Positions 7,439-16,485 of a stretch of 64,000 nt of DNA are shown piece after piece (the first letter of the stretch is position 1; the number at the start of each line of letters is the position of its first letter). Under the pieces are notes generated by a model. The model was not told where the DNA came from and did not search any database. It was given only the letters and a program-made list of their open reading frames with translations. Source of the stretch: an uncultured Eubacteriales bacterium (GTDB taxonomy: Bacteria > Bacillota > Clostridia > Oscillospirales > Oscillospiraceae); NCBI GenBank assembly GCA_900549405.1, contig URNZ01000005.1, positions 5,172-69,171 on the forward strand, written 5' to 3'. The position numbers were made by a program, and so were the translations under genes.

Positions 7439-8617
7439 TTAGGACAGGGTGTTTTTGAGGATGGCCAGCCCCTTGTCCATCTCCTCCTGAGAGATGACCA
7501 GAGGGGGCAGCAGTCGCAGGCCGGGCCCGGCGGTGAGACACAGCAGACCGTGCTCGGCCAGCTTGGCGGCCAGCTCCCGGTTGGTCTGGTCGCCCTTGAC
7601 CTCGATGCCGATCATCAGGCCCATGCCCCGGGTCTTGCCCAGGCAGGGCAGATCCATGGCCTCGATCTGGGCGCGGAGATAGGCGCCCTTCTCCTTCACC
7701 TGGTCCAGGAAGGCCTGGTCGATGGTGTCCAGCACGCAGCAGGCGGCGGCGGCCCCCACGGGGTTGCCCCCGAAGGTGGTGCCGTGGGTCCCGGCGGTGA
7801 ACACGTTGCGGCACTTCTCGTTGGCCATCACGCCGCCGAAGGGCAGACCGCCGGCGATGCCCTTGGCGAAGGACACCGCGTCGGGGGAGATGCCGTACTG
7901 CTGGAAGGCAAACAGAGAGCCGGTGCGGCCCACGCCGGTCTGCACCTCGTCAATGAGCAGCAGCCAGTCCCGCTTTTCGCACAGGTCGGCCACGGCGGAG
8001 ACAAAGGCCCGGTCCAGGGGCAGCACGCCGCCCTCGCCCTGGATCAGCTCGAACATCACGGCGCACACGTCGTGCCCGGCCACCGCCTCCACGCTGTCCA
8101 GGTCGTTGGCGTCGGCATAGCGGAAGCCATCGGGGAAGGGGAAGAAGTAGTTGTGGAACTTGTCCTGGCCAGTGGCGGTCAGGGTGGCCAGGGTGCGGCC
8201 ATGGAAGGAGTTGTGCAGGGTGATGATGGTGCCCCGGCCCTTGCCGTATTTGTCATAGGAGTACTTCCGGGCCAGCTTGATCATAGCCTCGTTGCCCTCG
8301 GCCCCGGAGTTGGCGAACATCACGTTGGACATGCCCGCCCGGGTACACAGCTTCTGGGCCAGCTTGGCATAGGGCTCGGCGTAGTACAGGTTGGAGATGT
8401 GGGCCAGCTTGGCGGCCTGGGCGGACACCGCGTCCACCCAGGGCTGATAGTCATAACCCAGGGAGCACACGCCGATGCCGGCGGTGAAGTCGATATACTC
8501 TTTCCCGGCCACGTCCCACACGGTGGCCCCCTTGCCGTGGTCCACGGCCACGGGGAAGCGGCTGTAGGCGGGCATCACATACTGCTCGTCCAGGGCTTTG
8601 ATCTCTTCAAACGTCAT
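7439..8617 (-). CDS. argD: Acetylornithine aminotransferase
   Basis: This is a PLP-dependent class III aminotransferase converting N-acetylglutamate semialdehyde to N-acetylornithine, 392 residues. Visible motifs are NSGAEGNEAMIKLAR, LLLIDEVQTGVGRTG (cofactor aspartate) and the lysine segment SFAKGIAGGLPFG. The frame is open upstream to 8707, but the start chosen (MTFEEIKALD) has a GGGGG-rich site and gives the family length. It lies 16 bases after argB. It may also serve succinyldiaminopimelate transamination, as in other bacteria. Confidence 0.95.
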   Translation of the reverse strand: MTFEEIKALDEQYVMPAYSRFPVAVDHGKGATVWDVAGKEYIDFTAGIGVCSLGYDYQPWVDAVSAQAAKLAHISNLYYAEPYAKLAQKLCTRAGMSNVMFANSGAEGNEAMIKLARKYSYDKYGKGRGTIITLHNSFHGRTLATLTATGQDKFHNYFFPFPDGFRYADANDLDSVEAVAGHDVCAVMFELIQGEGGVLPLDRAFVSAVADLCEKRDWLLLIDEVQTGVGRTGSLFAFQQYGISPDAVSFAKGIAGGLPFGGVMANEKCRNVFTAGTHGTTFGGNPVGAAAACCVLDTIDQAFLDQVKEKGAYLRAQIEAMDLPCLGKTRGMGLMIGIEVKGDQTNRELAAKLAEHGLLCLTAGPGLRLLPPLVISQEEMDKGLAILKNTLS

Positions 8618-8633
8618 AGAAATTCCCCCGCTT

Positions 8634-9491
8634 TCAGTGTACCAGCATGGTGCCGATGCCCGCGTCGGACAGCAGCTCGATGAGGATGGAGTGGGCCACC
8701 CGGCCATCCAGGATGATGGCGGAGTCCACGCCGGAGCGCACCGCCTCCACGCAGCAGTCCACCTTGGGGATCATGCCGCCGGAGATGACGCCCTCCCGCA
8801 CCAGGGCGGGGACGGAGGAGAGCTGAAGTTCGGAGATGAGGGTGGAGTCGTCCTTGGGGTCCCGAAGCAGGCCGCGCACGTCGGTGAGGAGGATGAGCTT
8901 TTCCGCCTTCAGGGCCACGGCCAGCTTGGCGGCGGCGGTGTCGGCATTGATGTTATAGGCGCAGTCGGCGTCCGTCCCCTGGGCCACGGTGGACACCACG
9001 GGGATATAGCCGTCGTCCAGGGCGTCGGTGACGGGGCTGGGGTTCACGTGGTGGATCTCGCCCACCAGGCCCAGCTTTTCGCTGAGCTGCTTGGCCTGGA
9101 ACAGGCTGCCGTCCATGCCGCACAGGCCCACGGCCCGGCCGCCCATGCGGTTCAGGGTGGCCACCAGGTTCTTGTTCACCCGGCCGCACAGTACCTGCTG
9201 CACGATGTCCATGGTCTCCGCATCGGTATAGCGCAGGCCGTCCACGAATTTAGACTCCTTGCCCACCTTGGTCAGCATCTCGTTGATCTCGGGGCCGCCG
9301 CCATGGACCACCACCACCCGGATGCCCACCAGGTTCAGCAGCACGATGTCAGAGATCACGGCCCGGCGCAGGTCCTCGGAGATCATGGCGTTGCCGCCGT
9401 ATTTGACCACGATGGTCTTGCCGGAATATTTTTGGATATAGGGCAGCGCCTCGGCCAGCACCTGAGCGCGGTCCACCTCGTTAAAAGCCAT
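8634..9491 (-). CDS. argB: Acetylglutamate kinase
   Basis: This amino-acid kinase phosphorylates N-acetylglutamate, the usual target of arginine feedback. At 285 residues it shows the N-terminal phosphate-binding segment KYGGNAM, the VVVVHGGGPEI loop, and NINADTAAAKLAVALKAEK near residue 180. An N-terminal helix of about 20 residues (RAQVLAEALPYIQKY) is the type associated with arginine-sensitive hexameric enzymes, so feedback inhibition is likely. It sits 62 bases downstream of argJ. Confidence 0.96.
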   Translation of the reverse strand: MAFNEVDRAQVLAEALPYIQKYSGKTIVVKYGGNAMISEDLRRAVISDIVLLNLVGIRVVVVHGGGPEINEMLTKVGKESKFVDGLRYTDAETMDIVQQVLCGRVNKNLVATLNRMGGRAVGLCGMDGSLFQAKQLSEKLGLVGEIHHVNPSPVTDALDDGYIPVVSTVAQGTDADCAYNINADTAAAKLAVALKAEKLILLTDVRGLLRDPKDDSTLISELQLSSVPALVREGVISGGMIPKVDCCVEAVRSGVDSAIILDGRVAHSILIELLSDAGIGTMLVH

Positions 9492-9553
9492 GGGAAAGGC
9501 CCCCTTTTCAGTATGTTTGTAAAATATCTTGTCATTGCCCCACGGGGCATAGA

Positions 9554-10777
9554 TCAGGTGCGGTAGTCGCCGTTGATCTTCACGTAGTCATAGGTCAGGT
9601 CGCAGCCCCAGCACTCGGCGCTCTCGTCGCCCTCGTGCAGGTCCACGTCGATGATGACCTCTTTCTCGGTGAGGATGGTCTTGGCCTTGTCCTCGTCAAA
9701 GTCCACGCCGTCGCCCTGCTTGCACACCAGGATGGACCCGGCCTGAGAGCAGAAGGACACGTCCACATGCTCGGGACGGAAGGGGGCCTTGGAATAGCCC
9801 ATGGCGCACAGCACACGGCCCCAGTTGGCGTCGGCGCCAAACATGGCGGCCTTCACCAGGGAGGAGCCCACCACGGCCTTGGCCAGGCGCTCGGCGCTCT
9901 CCTCACTGCGGGCCCCGTGCATCTTGCAGGTGACCAGCTTGCTGGCGCCCTCGCCGTCCCCGGCGATGGCCCGGGACAGATAACGGCAGACCTCCTCCAG
10001 GGCGGCCAGGAAGGTCTCATAGTCCTGGTCCTTCCATTCAATCAGGCTGTTGCCCGCCATGCCGTTGGCCAGCACCACGCACATGTCGTTGGTGGAGGTG
10101 TCCCCGTCCACGGTGACCCGGTTGAAGGTGCGGGCGACCACCTCGTGGAGGGCGTCGCTGAGCATCTCGTGGGTGATGGCGCAGTCGGTGGTGATGAAGG
10201 CCAGCATAGTGCCCATGTTGGGATGGATCATGCCGGAACCCTTGGCGATGGCGCCCAGGCGGACCTCCTTGCCCCCGATGGTCAGGGAGACGGCGATCTC
10301 CTTCTTCACCGTGTCGGTGGTCATGATGGCGTGGGCGGCGGCGTCAGAGCCGTCGGCGGACAGGGCGGCGGCGGCCTGGGGCAGTCCGGCCTGGATGGCG
10401 GAGATGTTGATGGTCTGGCCGATGACGCCGGTGCTGGCCACCACAAAGTCGCCGGGCTCCCGGCCAGTGGCGGCGGCGGCGGAGACGCTCATGGCCTCGG
10501 CGTTCTCATGGCTCTGGGGGCAGCAGGCGTTGGCGTTGCCGCTGTTGGCCACCACGCCCCAGGCCACGCCGTTTTCCAGGTGGTCCATGGTCACATACAG
10601 GGGGGCGGCCTTCACCCGGTTCATGGTGTAGGTGGCGGCGGCGGCGCACTCCTTCTCCGACAGGATCAGGGCCAGGTCGTTCTTATCCGGGCTGCTGCCC
10701 GCCTTCACGCCGCAGTGGACGCCGGCGGCGGTAAATCCCTTGGCGGCACACACGCCGCCGGAAATCTGATTCAGCAT
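9554..10777 (-). CDS. argJ: Bifunctional ornithine acetyltransferase / N-acetylglutamate synthase
   Basis: ArgJ recycles the acetyl group from N-acetylornithine to glutamate. This 407-residue protein carries the self-cleavage region with the threonine nucleophile in MGTMLAFITTDCAI, preceded by KGSGMIHPN, which would split it into two chains. The C-terminus (YDYVKINGDYRT) is typical. Whether it also accepts acetyl-CoA cannot be judged from sequence alone. No argA is seen in the window, so the bifunctional type is plausible. GAGGAAG precedes the ATG. Confidence 0.96.
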   Translation of the reverse strand: MLNQISGGVCAAKGFTAAGVHCGVKAGSSPDKNDLALILSEKECAAAATYTMNRVKAAPLYVTMDHLENGVAWGVVANSGNANACCPQSHENAEAMSVSAAAATGREPGDFVVASTGVIGQTINISAIQAGLPQAAAALSADGSDAAAHAIMTTDTVKKEIAVSLTIGGKEVRLGAIAKGSGMIHPNMGTMLAFITTDCAITHEMLSDALHEVVARTFNRVTVDGDTSTNDMCVVLANGMAGNSLIEWKDQDYETFLAALEEVCRYLSRAIAGDGEGASKLVTCKMHGARSEESAERLAKAVVGSSLVKAAMFGADANWGRVLCAMGYSKAPFRPEHVDVSFCSQAGSILVCKQGDGVDFDEDKAKTILTEKEVIIDVDLHEGDESAECWGCDLTYDYVKINGDYRT

Positions 10778-10852
10778 AGTGATCTTCCTCGCTTTCCTTA
10801 GATGACAGGGGCCGCGCCCCTGGAAGATGTTTTGACTGTTTGAACAGAACGG

Positions 10853-11797
10853 TCAGTCGATGTTCAGCCCGGTGCTCTCCGGGAAGCCCAGCATGATGTT
10901 CATGTTCTGCACCGCCGCGCCGGAGGCCCCCTTGCCCAGGTTGTCGAACTGGGCGGTGAGCAGGGTCTGGTCGGTGTGGCCGGACACGGTGATGGTCAGG
11001 TAATCCTTGCCCGCCAGGGCGCTGGTGGCCAGACGGGGGGTCTCGCCGCCGAAGGGCAGCACCCGCACCATCTCCTGCCCCTCGTAATAGGAGGAGAGCA
11101 TCTCGCAGATGTCCTGGGCGGTGGGGGTGCCGCTGAGCAGCTTATTTTGCAGCATGACGGAGGTCATCATCCCCTGGCGGATGTCCCCCAGGATGGGGAC
11201 GAACACGGGGGCGCTGTCCAGCCCGGCCAGCTTTTGCATCTCGGGCAGGTGCTTGTGGGCAAGACCGATGGAATAGAGGCTGGGGGCGTCCAGCAGAGGG
11301 CTGCGGTCAGGGGCCTCGTACTCGGCGATCATCTTCTTGCCCCCGCCGGAGTAGCCGGTGAGAGAGAAGCAGGTGACGGGATAGTCCCGGGGCAGTACCC
11401 CCAGCTGGGCCAGGGGGGCGGCGGTGGACAAAAAGCCGGTGGCGTGGCAGCCGGGGTTGGCCACCCGGCTGGCGAACTTGATGCGCTGGCGCTGGCCGGG
11501 CAGCAGTTCGGCAAAGCCGTACACCCAGCCCTCGGCGGTGCGGTGGGCGGTGGAGGCGTCGATGACCCGGGTCTTGGGGTTGTCGATCAGCGTGACCGCC
11601 TCTTTGGCGGCGGCGTCAGGCAGGCAGAGGAAGACCAGGTCGGCCTCGTTTAAAAACTTTCGGCGCTCCTCCGTGTCCTTGCGCTTGTCCTCGTCGATGA
11701 GCAGCAGTTCGATATCGTCCCGGCTGCCCAGGCGCTCATAGATCTGAAGGCCGGTGGTGCCCTCTTTCCCGTCAATGTATACCTTGGGTCGATTCAT
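10853..11797 (-). CDS. argC: N-acetyl-gamma-glutamyl-phosphate reductase, short (type 2) form
   Basis: This enzyme reduces N-acetylglutamyl phosphate to the semialdehyde using NADPH. The 314-residue length and the opening MNRPKVYIDGKEGTTGL are those of the short ArgC clade, not the 340-residue form. The catalytic cysteine is C117 in VANPGCHATGF. A frame open to 11872 adds 25 unlikely residues; ATG at 11797 has GGGAGGATC upstream. It follows the lipoprotein gene by 40 bases and precedes argJ by 75. Confidence 0.95.
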   Translation of the reverse strand: MNRPKVYIDGKEGTTGLQIYERLGSRDDIELLLIDEDKRKDTEERRKFLNEADLVFLCLPDAAAKEAVTLIDNPKTRVIDASTAHRTAEGWVYGFAELLPGQRQRIKFASRVANPGCHATGFLSTAAPLAQLGVLPRDYPVTCFSLTGYSGGGKKMIAEYEAPDRSPLLDAPSLYSIGLAHKHLPEMQKLAGLDSAPVFVPILGDIRQGMMTSVMLQNKLLSGTPTAQDICEMLSSYYEGQEMVRVLPFGGETPRLATSALAGKDYLTITVSGHTDQTLLTAQFDNLGKGASGAAVQNMNIMLGFPESTGLNID

Positions 11798-11837
11798 GTT
11801 TTGATCCTCCCTTATGCGCTTTGCGCTGAAACGGGTC

Positions 11838-12635
11838 TCAGCCGTTGTGACCGGCAAAGCCCTCGCTTTCATTTACATTATAAAGTCCATAGAAGGACAG
11901 GGTGTCCTCCGGGCTCACTTCTTCCTTGGGGCCCTGATTGGTCCACAGGAGAAAATACTCCGGCAGGTCGGCTAATTTAGCCCCGGGGCAATAGAGCATG
12001 ACCTCCTGGGCGTTGTCCAGGCCATAGGGGTCGGCGCTGACATAGCGCACCTGGTCCCGGATGACCTCGTTGCCCGGGGTGTCATACAGATGGATGAACT
12101 CCAGCTCCATGGAGTAGATGTGGGGCTTCTGCTCCACCGGCGGGGTGAAGCGGCCGCTGAAATCGCACTGATACACGGTGGAGTCATAGCCGTCCCCAGC
12201 GTCCCCGGCGTCGGCGTCCTCATAATGGCCGGTAAAGGTCCCGTCCGCCTTGATGGAGATTTGGGTGGACCAGGCCCCCGCGCCGCTGGAGAAGACAAAG
12301 GTCTGGGGCAGCTGGGCGAACAGGTCCTCCTGGGGCTGCTGTGCCTGGGGCTCCGGCTGGCCCGGGTCGGCCTGCTGAGACGGGTCTGGGTCCTGAGCCT
12401 GCTGGGGGTCGTCCTCCGGCGCTTGATCGCCGGAGCTGTCGCCGCTGCCGTCTGCCGGGGACTGGGTGCTCTTGTCAGTGCCTGCGGGGCGTTCCTCTCG
12501 GGCTGACGCCGAGGTGCTCACGGCGCTCTGGGGCGGCTGAGACTGGTCCAGCGGGCTCTCCCCCCGGCTGCCGCATCCGGCCAGCAGCAACACCGCCGCC
12601 GCCAGGGCCAGGGCCCGCTTTTTTATGTGATACAT
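11838..12635 (-). CDS. Putative lipoprotein of unknown function inside the arg cluster
   Basis: This 265-residue protein has a lipoprotein signal (MYHIKKRALALAAAVLLLAG followed by the lipobox cysteine). A low-complexity Ser/Asp/Gln/Pro linker covers about 22-120. A C-terminal domain (about 125-265) with FAQLPQTFVFSSGAGAW, GTFTGHYEDAD and TVYQCDFSGRF suggests a beta-rich fold. I do not recognise a named family with certainty. Its FSGRF / YDST-type pattern recalls lipoproteins annotated only as DUFs in gut Clostridia. It lies between argH and argC on the same strand, 40 bases from argC. Co-transcription is likely but a role in arginine metabolism is not shown. Confidence 0.75.
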   Translation of the reverse strand: MYHIKKRALALAAAVLLLAGCGSRGESPLDQSQPPQSAVSTSASAREERPAGTDKSTQSPADGSGDSSGDQAPEDDPQQAQDPDPSQQADPGQPEPQAQQPQEDLFAQLPQTFVFSSGAGAWSTQISIKADGTFTGHYEDADAGDAGDGYDSTVYQCDFSGRFTPPVEQKPHIYSMELEFIHLYDTPGNEVIRDQVRYVSADPYGLDNAQEVMLYCPGAKLADLPEYFLLWTNQGPKEEVSPEDTLSFYGLYNVNESEGFAGHNG

Positions 12636-12803
12636 CGGTTCTCTTCCTTCCCGGATAAAATGCGCGGGCGGGGGCAAGCCCCCGCCGCTAAAGGCTTTTC
12701 GCCACAATCATACCCGGTCTGTGGTCCTTTTGCAACTGTTTTCCACAATGTCCTGCATTTTTGTGGATTATTTTCGGGTTTGGTAAGTGTTTTTTAGGCC
12801 GCC

Positions 12804-14186
12804 TTACTTGGTGTGCTCGCCCACGAACTGCTCGATGAGTTCGATCTGCTTCTGGACGCTCTCCTTGGCGGGGCCGCCATAGACCTTGCGCTCGTTGACG
12901 CAGGTCTTCAGGGCCAGGGCGTCGTACACGTCCTCGTCGAACAGGGAGGAGATGGCCCGGAAATCCTTCAGGGTCAGGGTGTCCAGGGTGTCGCCGGACT
13001 TGATGCACATGTTCACCAGGCGGCCCACGATCATATAGGCCTCCCGGAAGGGCAGGCCCTTCTTGGTCAGATAGTCGGCGCAGTCGGTGGCGTTGATAAA
13101 GCCGCCTGCGGCAGCCTTGGCCATGTTCTTGGGCCGGACGGTGAGGGTGTCCACCATGGCGGCGAACACGGGCAGGCACAGCTCCACGGTGTCGATGGCG
13201 TCGAAGATGGCCTCCTTGTCCTCCTGCATGTCCTTGTTATAGGCCAGGGGCAGGGACTTCATCACGGTGAGCAGGGTGACCAGTGCGCCGTAGACCCGGC
13301 CCGTCTTGCCCCGGACCAGCTCGGCCACGTCGGGGTTCTTCTTCTGGGGCATGATGGAGGAGCCGGTGGAATAGGCGTCGTCCAGGTCCACATACTTGAA
13401 CTCCCAGGAGCACCACAGCACGATCTCCTCGGAGAAGCGGGACAGGTGCATCATCAGGATGGACAGGTCGGCCATCAGCTCGATGGCATAGTCACGGTCA
13501 GAGACCGAGTCCATGGAGTTGTCCGTGGGCTTGCTGAAGCCTAGGGCGTGGGCGGTCTGGAACCGGTCCACGGGATAGGTGGAGGTGGCCAGGGCGCCGG
13601 CGCCCAGGGGGCACTCGTCCAGCCGCTCCAGGCAGTCCTCCAGCCGGGTCACGTCCCGCTTGAACATGTTGGCATAGGCCATCATATAGTGGGCGAAGGT
13701 GGTGGGCTGGGCACGCTGAAGGTGGGTGTAGCCGGGCATCACCGTGTCCAGGTTGGCCTTGGCCTTTTTCACCAGCACCTGCTCCAGGTCCAGCACCTGC
13801 TTGATGATGGCGGGGATCTCTTCCTTCACATACAGGCGGGTGTCCACGGCCACCTGGTCGTTCCGGGAGCGGGCGGTGTGCAGCCGCTTGCCCGCGTCGC
13901 CGATGCGCTGGGTCAGCATGGCCTCGATGTTCATGTGGATGTCCTCGTTGTCCAGGGAGAACTCCACCTTGCCGTCATCGATGTCGGCCAGGATGGCCTT
14001 CAGGCCCTCGATGATCTTCTCGGCCTCGTGCTCCTCGATGATGCCCTGCTTGCCCAGCATGGCGGCGTGGGCGATGGAGCCCCGGATGTCCTGCTGATAC
14101 AGCCGGGCGTCAAAGCCGATGGAGGAATTAAAGTCGTTTACCAGTGTGTCGGTCTCCTTCTGAAACCGTCCAGCCCAAAGCTTCAT
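12804..14186 (-). CDS. argH: Argininosuccinate lyase
   Basis: This enzyme cleaves argininosuccinate to arginine and fumarate, the last step of the pathway. At 460 residues it has normal length. The fumarase/aspartase superfamily signature SSIMPQKKNPD (near residue 280) and the segment TARSRNDQVAVDTRLYV are present, as is GYTHLQRAQP with the catalytic-region histidine. It follows argG by 112 bases, which contain two hairpins. Confidence 0.97.
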   Translation of the reverse strand: MKLWAGRFQKETDTLVNDFNSSIGFDARLYQQDIRGSIAHAAMLGKQGIIEEHEAEKIIEGLKAILADIDDGKVEFSLDNEDIHMNIEAMLTQRIGDAGKRLHTARSRNDQVAVDTRLYVKEEIPAIIKQVLDLEQVLVKKAKANLDTVMPGYTHLQRAQPTTFAHYMMAYANMFKRDVTRLEDCLERLDECPLGAGALATSTYPVDRFQTAHALGFSKPTDNSMDSVSDRDYAIELMADLSILMMHLSRFSEEIVLWCSWEFKYVDLDDAYSTGSSIMPQKKNPDVAELVRGKTGRVYGALVTLLTVMKSLPLAYNKDMQEDKEAIFDAIDTVELCLPVFAAMVDTLTVRPKNMAKAAAGGFINATDCADYLTKKGLPFREAYMIVGRLVNMCIKSGDTLDTLTLKDFRAISSLFDEDVYDALALKTCVNERKVYGGPAKESVQKQIELIEQFVGEHTK

Positions 14187-14205
14187 AGTATTTTCTACCT
14201 TTCCG

Positions 14206-14237
14206 GCGTCCCCACAAACATCTGGTATGTGGGACGC
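14206..14237. repeat. Hairpin in argG-argH gap
   Basis: GCGTCCCCACA (14206-14216) pairs with TGTGGGACGC (14228-14237) with one bulged base. It is the second of two stems between argG and argH and could help stabilise or attenuate the transcript. Confidence 0.4.
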
Positions 14238-14248
14238 AATATTAAATT

Positions 14249-14278
14249 GAGAGTGGAGACGCGCGGGTCTCCACTCTC
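14249..14278 (-). terminator. Perfect 12-bp hairpin after argG
   Basis: GAGAGTGGAGAC pairs exactly with GTCTCCACTCTC. On the minus strand it follows the argG stop by 20 bases, but only a weak AT-rich tail follows. Partial termination or an mRNA-processing barrier is more likely than full termination. Confidence 0.5.
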
Positions 14279-14298
14279 AAAAAGCGTCTATTCGCGTC

Positions 14299-15516
14299 TT
14301 ACTTCAGCTTACCCTGGTCCCGCAGCGCCTGAACGGTGTCGGGCAGGCCCCACAGGTTGATAAAGCCGGTGGCGTCATCCTGGTTATAGTCGCTCTCCTC
14401 AAAGGTGACCAGATCCTCGGAGTACAGGGTCTCGGGGGAGGTGACGGAGGCGGTGATGATGTTGCCCTTATAGAGCTTGAGCTTCACAGTGCCGGTGACG
14501 TGCTTCTGGGTGTCCACGGCGAAGGCCTGCAGGGCCTCCCGCAGGGGGGTGAACCACTTGCCGTTGTACACCAGGTCGGCAAAGTCCACGGCCAGCTTCT
14601 GCTTCATGTGCTTGGTGTCCTTGTCGATGGTGATCATCTCCAGCACCTCGTGGGCGCGGTAGAGGATGGTGCCGCCGGGAGTCTCGTACACGCCCCGGTC
14701 CTTCATGCCCACCAGACGGTTCTCCACGATGTCCAGCAGACCGATGCCGTTGTCGCCGCCCAGCTTGTTCAGCTTGCGGATGATGTCGCTGGCCTTCATC
14801 TTCTCGCCGTCGATGGCCACGGGCCAGCCCTTCTCAAAGTCCAGGGTGACATAGGTGGCCTTGTCGGGGGCCACGGCGGGGGACACGCCCATCTCCAGGA
14901 AGCCGGGCTCGTCATACTTAGGCTCGTTGGCGGGGTCCTCCAGGTCCAGACCCTCGTGGCTCAGGTGCCACAGGTTCTTGTCCTTGGAATAGTTGGTCTC
15001 CCGGGAGATCTTCAGGGGCACGTTGTGGGCCTCGGCATAGTCGATCTCCTCGTCACGGCCCTTGATGGACCACTCACGCCAGGGGGCGATGATCTTCATC
15101 TCGGGGGCGAAGCGCTTGATGGCCAGCTCGAACCGGACCTGGTCGTTGCCCTTGCCGGTGCAGCCGTGGCAGATGGCGTCGGCGCCCTCCTTCTTGGCGA
15201 TCTCCACCAGGCGCTTGGCGATGACGGGACGGGCAAAGGCGGTGCCCAGCAGATAGTCCTCGTACTTGGCGCCCATCATCATAGAGGGGATGATGACGTC
15301 GTCCACCATCTCGTCGGTCAGGTCCTCGATGTACAGCTTGGAGGCACCGGTCTTGATGGCCTTCTCCTCCAGGCCGTCCAGCTCGCTGCCCTGGCCCACG
15401 TCGGCGGAGACGGCGATGATCTCGGGGTTATTATAGTTCTCCTTCAGCCAGGGGATGATGATGGAAGTATCCAGACCGCCGGAATAGGCGAGCACCACTT
15501 TTTTCACTTCAGCCAT
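14299..15516 (-). CDS. argG: Argininosuccinate synthase
   Basis: This enzyme joins citrulline and aspartate with ATP to form argininosuccinate. At 405 residues it has the PP-loop [10 protein letters not shown] at residues 9-18 and the downstream motifs [13 protein letters not shown] and [13 protein letters not shown]. It is the first gene of the arg cluster, with a strong promoter about 90 bases upstream and a GGAGGAAA ribosome binding site. Confidence 0.97.
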   Translation of the reverse strand: MAEVKKVVLAYSGGLDTSIIIPWLKENYNNPEIIAVSADVGQGSELDGLEEKAIKTGASKLYIEDLTDEMVDDVIIPSMMMGAKYEDYLLGTAFARPVIAKRLVEIAKKEGADAICHGCTGKGNDQVRFELAIKRFAPEMKIIAPWREWSIKGRDEEIDYAEAHNVPLKISRETNYSKDKNLWHLSHEGLDLEDPANEPKYDEPGFLEMGVSPAVAPDKATYVTLDFEKGWPVAIDGEKMKASDIIRKLNKLGGDNGIGLLDIVENRLVGMKDRGVYETPGGTILYRAHEVLEMITIDKDTKHMKQKLAVDFADLVYNGKWFTPLREALQAFAVDTQKHVTGTVKLKLYKGNIITASVTSPETLYSEDLVTFEESDYNQDDATGFINLWGLPDTVQALRDQGKLK

Positions 15517-15603
15517 GATGTATTTCCTCCATAAAGACAGTTTGAAAGGGATTTTCCGCGCTTTTTGCGGAAAGAAAAGCCTTTCGGTTGTTTCAGTGCT
15601 GTC

Positions 15604-15632
15604 AGTCTATCACTCTTAGGGCGGAATTGCAA
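15604..15632 (-). promoter_or_regulatory. SigA-type promoter of the arg operon
   Basis: On the minus strand TTGCAA (15627-15632), a 17-base spacer and TAGACT (15604-15609) give a start near 15597 and a leader of about 80 bases. That leader contains a small TTTCCGC/GCGGAAA hairpin. Confidence 0.65.
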
Positions 15633-15641
15633 CCCCCTATT

Positions 15642-15740
15642 CGCATAGTTATCCATATTTTTTCCCGACCTATCCGTATATTTTCACCAAAAATGAATAT
15701 TATGCAAAAAATCACTGGATTTTATACATTACTATGCATA
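15642..15740. promoter_or_regulatory. Cluster of ARG-box-like sites upstream of argG
   Basis: Three AT-rich imperfect palindromes lie directly upstream of the argG -35 box: CGCATAGTTATCCA (15642-15655), TGAATATTATGCA (15694-15706) and ATACATTACTATGCATA (15724-15740). They resemble the ArgR/AhrC operator (TGAAT-4-ATTCA) only in part. Their position and number fit arginine repression, but no argR is in the window. Confidence 0.35.
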
Positions 15741-15844
15741 CGAAAACAGTCCGGGACTTGCCTTTTTCGCCGGGATGGGGTACACTGAGAAAAATTTGAA
15801 CGAATAAAAAAGAGTGAATATCAAATCAAACGAGGTGTATCTTT

Positions 15845-16132
15845 ATGCCAAAGCTCTTCTGGCAGGTTTTATATTATTATCTCATCGCGGTGAACGTCCT
15901 GGCCTTTGTCCTGATGGGCATCGACAAGCGCCGGGCCAAGAAAAACGCCTGGCGCATCCCGGAGAAGACATTGTTCCTCCCGGCGATTTTCGGCGGGGCG
16001 CTGGGGGGCGTGGCGGGGATGCGCCTGTTCCGCCACAAGACCCGCCACTGGTACTTCAAATATGGCTTCCCCCTGCTGCTGCTCCTCCAGCTGGCCGGGG
16101 CGGGCTGGTGTCTCTGGCGGTTCCGAGGATAA
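15845..16132 (+). CDS. DUF1294 family small membrane protein
   Basis: This 95-residue protein has two or three membrane segments (about 5-24, 43-58 and 72-92). It carries the DUF1294 pattern: MGIDKRRAKKNAWRIPE, GGALGGVAGMRLFRHKT and HWYFKYGFP. Function of the family is unknown. The ATG is preceded by CGAGGTG. It is divergent from argG and monocistronic in appearance. Confidence 0.88.
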   Translation: MPKLFWQVLYYYLIAVNVLAFVLMGIDKRRAKKNAWRIPEKTLFLPAIFGGALGGVAGMRLFRHKTRHWYFKYGFPLLLLLQLAGAGWCLWRFRG

Positions 16133-16210
16133 AAATTTTCTTCTTTCGGTATAGTTCTCCAGTGATCGGTCCAGACTATCCCCAGACCCAATGCAAAGGA
16201 GGCTTGGACC

Positions 16211-16330
16211 ATGCAGGCAAAGCACAAGGACCGCACCCAGCGCACTCAGACCCAGGATGCCCGGCAGCCCCAGGAGCCGCAGAAGCAGCCCCAGACCCAG
16301 AACAGCCGGCAGACCCCCAGCAGCCGCTGA
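16211..16330 (+). CDS. Gln/Pro-rich 39-residue protein
   Basis: A short ORF begins with ATG behind a near-perfect AAAGGAGG site, 8 bases away, and ends 28 bases before a strong terminator (16358-16392). The peptide (MQAKHKDRTQRTQTQDARQP, then further Gln/Pro repeats, ending SSR) is very hydrophilic and lacks hydrophobic core residues, so it should be disordered. Small spore or stress proteins in Clostridia can look like this, but no family is recognised. Confidence 0.6.
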   Translation: MQAKHKDRTQRTQTQDARQPQEPQKQPQTQNSRQTPSSR

Positions 16331-16357
16331 GACGCCCGACTCATGTGCATCCTCCCG

Positions 16358-16392
16358 CCGCCGGACCGCAGCCACGGTCCGGCGGAATTTTT
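16358..16392 (+). terminator. Rho-independent terminator
   Basis: CCGCCGGACCG (16358-16368) pairs with CGGTCCGGCGG (16375-16385), followed by AATTTTT. It ends the small-protein transcript. Confidence 0.85.
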
Positions 16393-16423
16393 GCGTTTCA
16401 CACAAAAGTTCACAAATAAAATC

Positions 16424-16451
16424 TTGACTGCTGGGACAAATATTATATAAT
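16424..16451 (+). promoter_or_regulatory. SigA-type promoter
   Basis: TTGACT (16424-16429), a 16-base spacer and a perfect TATAAT (16446-16451) lie 35 bases before the gene at 16486. Confidence 0.75.
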
Positions 16452-16485
16452 TTGCTTAGAAAGCCGGAGAAAGGGGGCCTGATCC

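Noticed and set aside
12688..13179. Arg/Gly-rich frame over the argH 3' end
   Set aside because: Alternative frame of argH with no start signal and biased composition.
15814..16419. 201-codon frame overlapping the DUF1294 gene
   Set aside because: It is in a different frame from the DUF1294 protein, lacks a ribosome site and its Pro/Gly-rich translation shows no family pattern.
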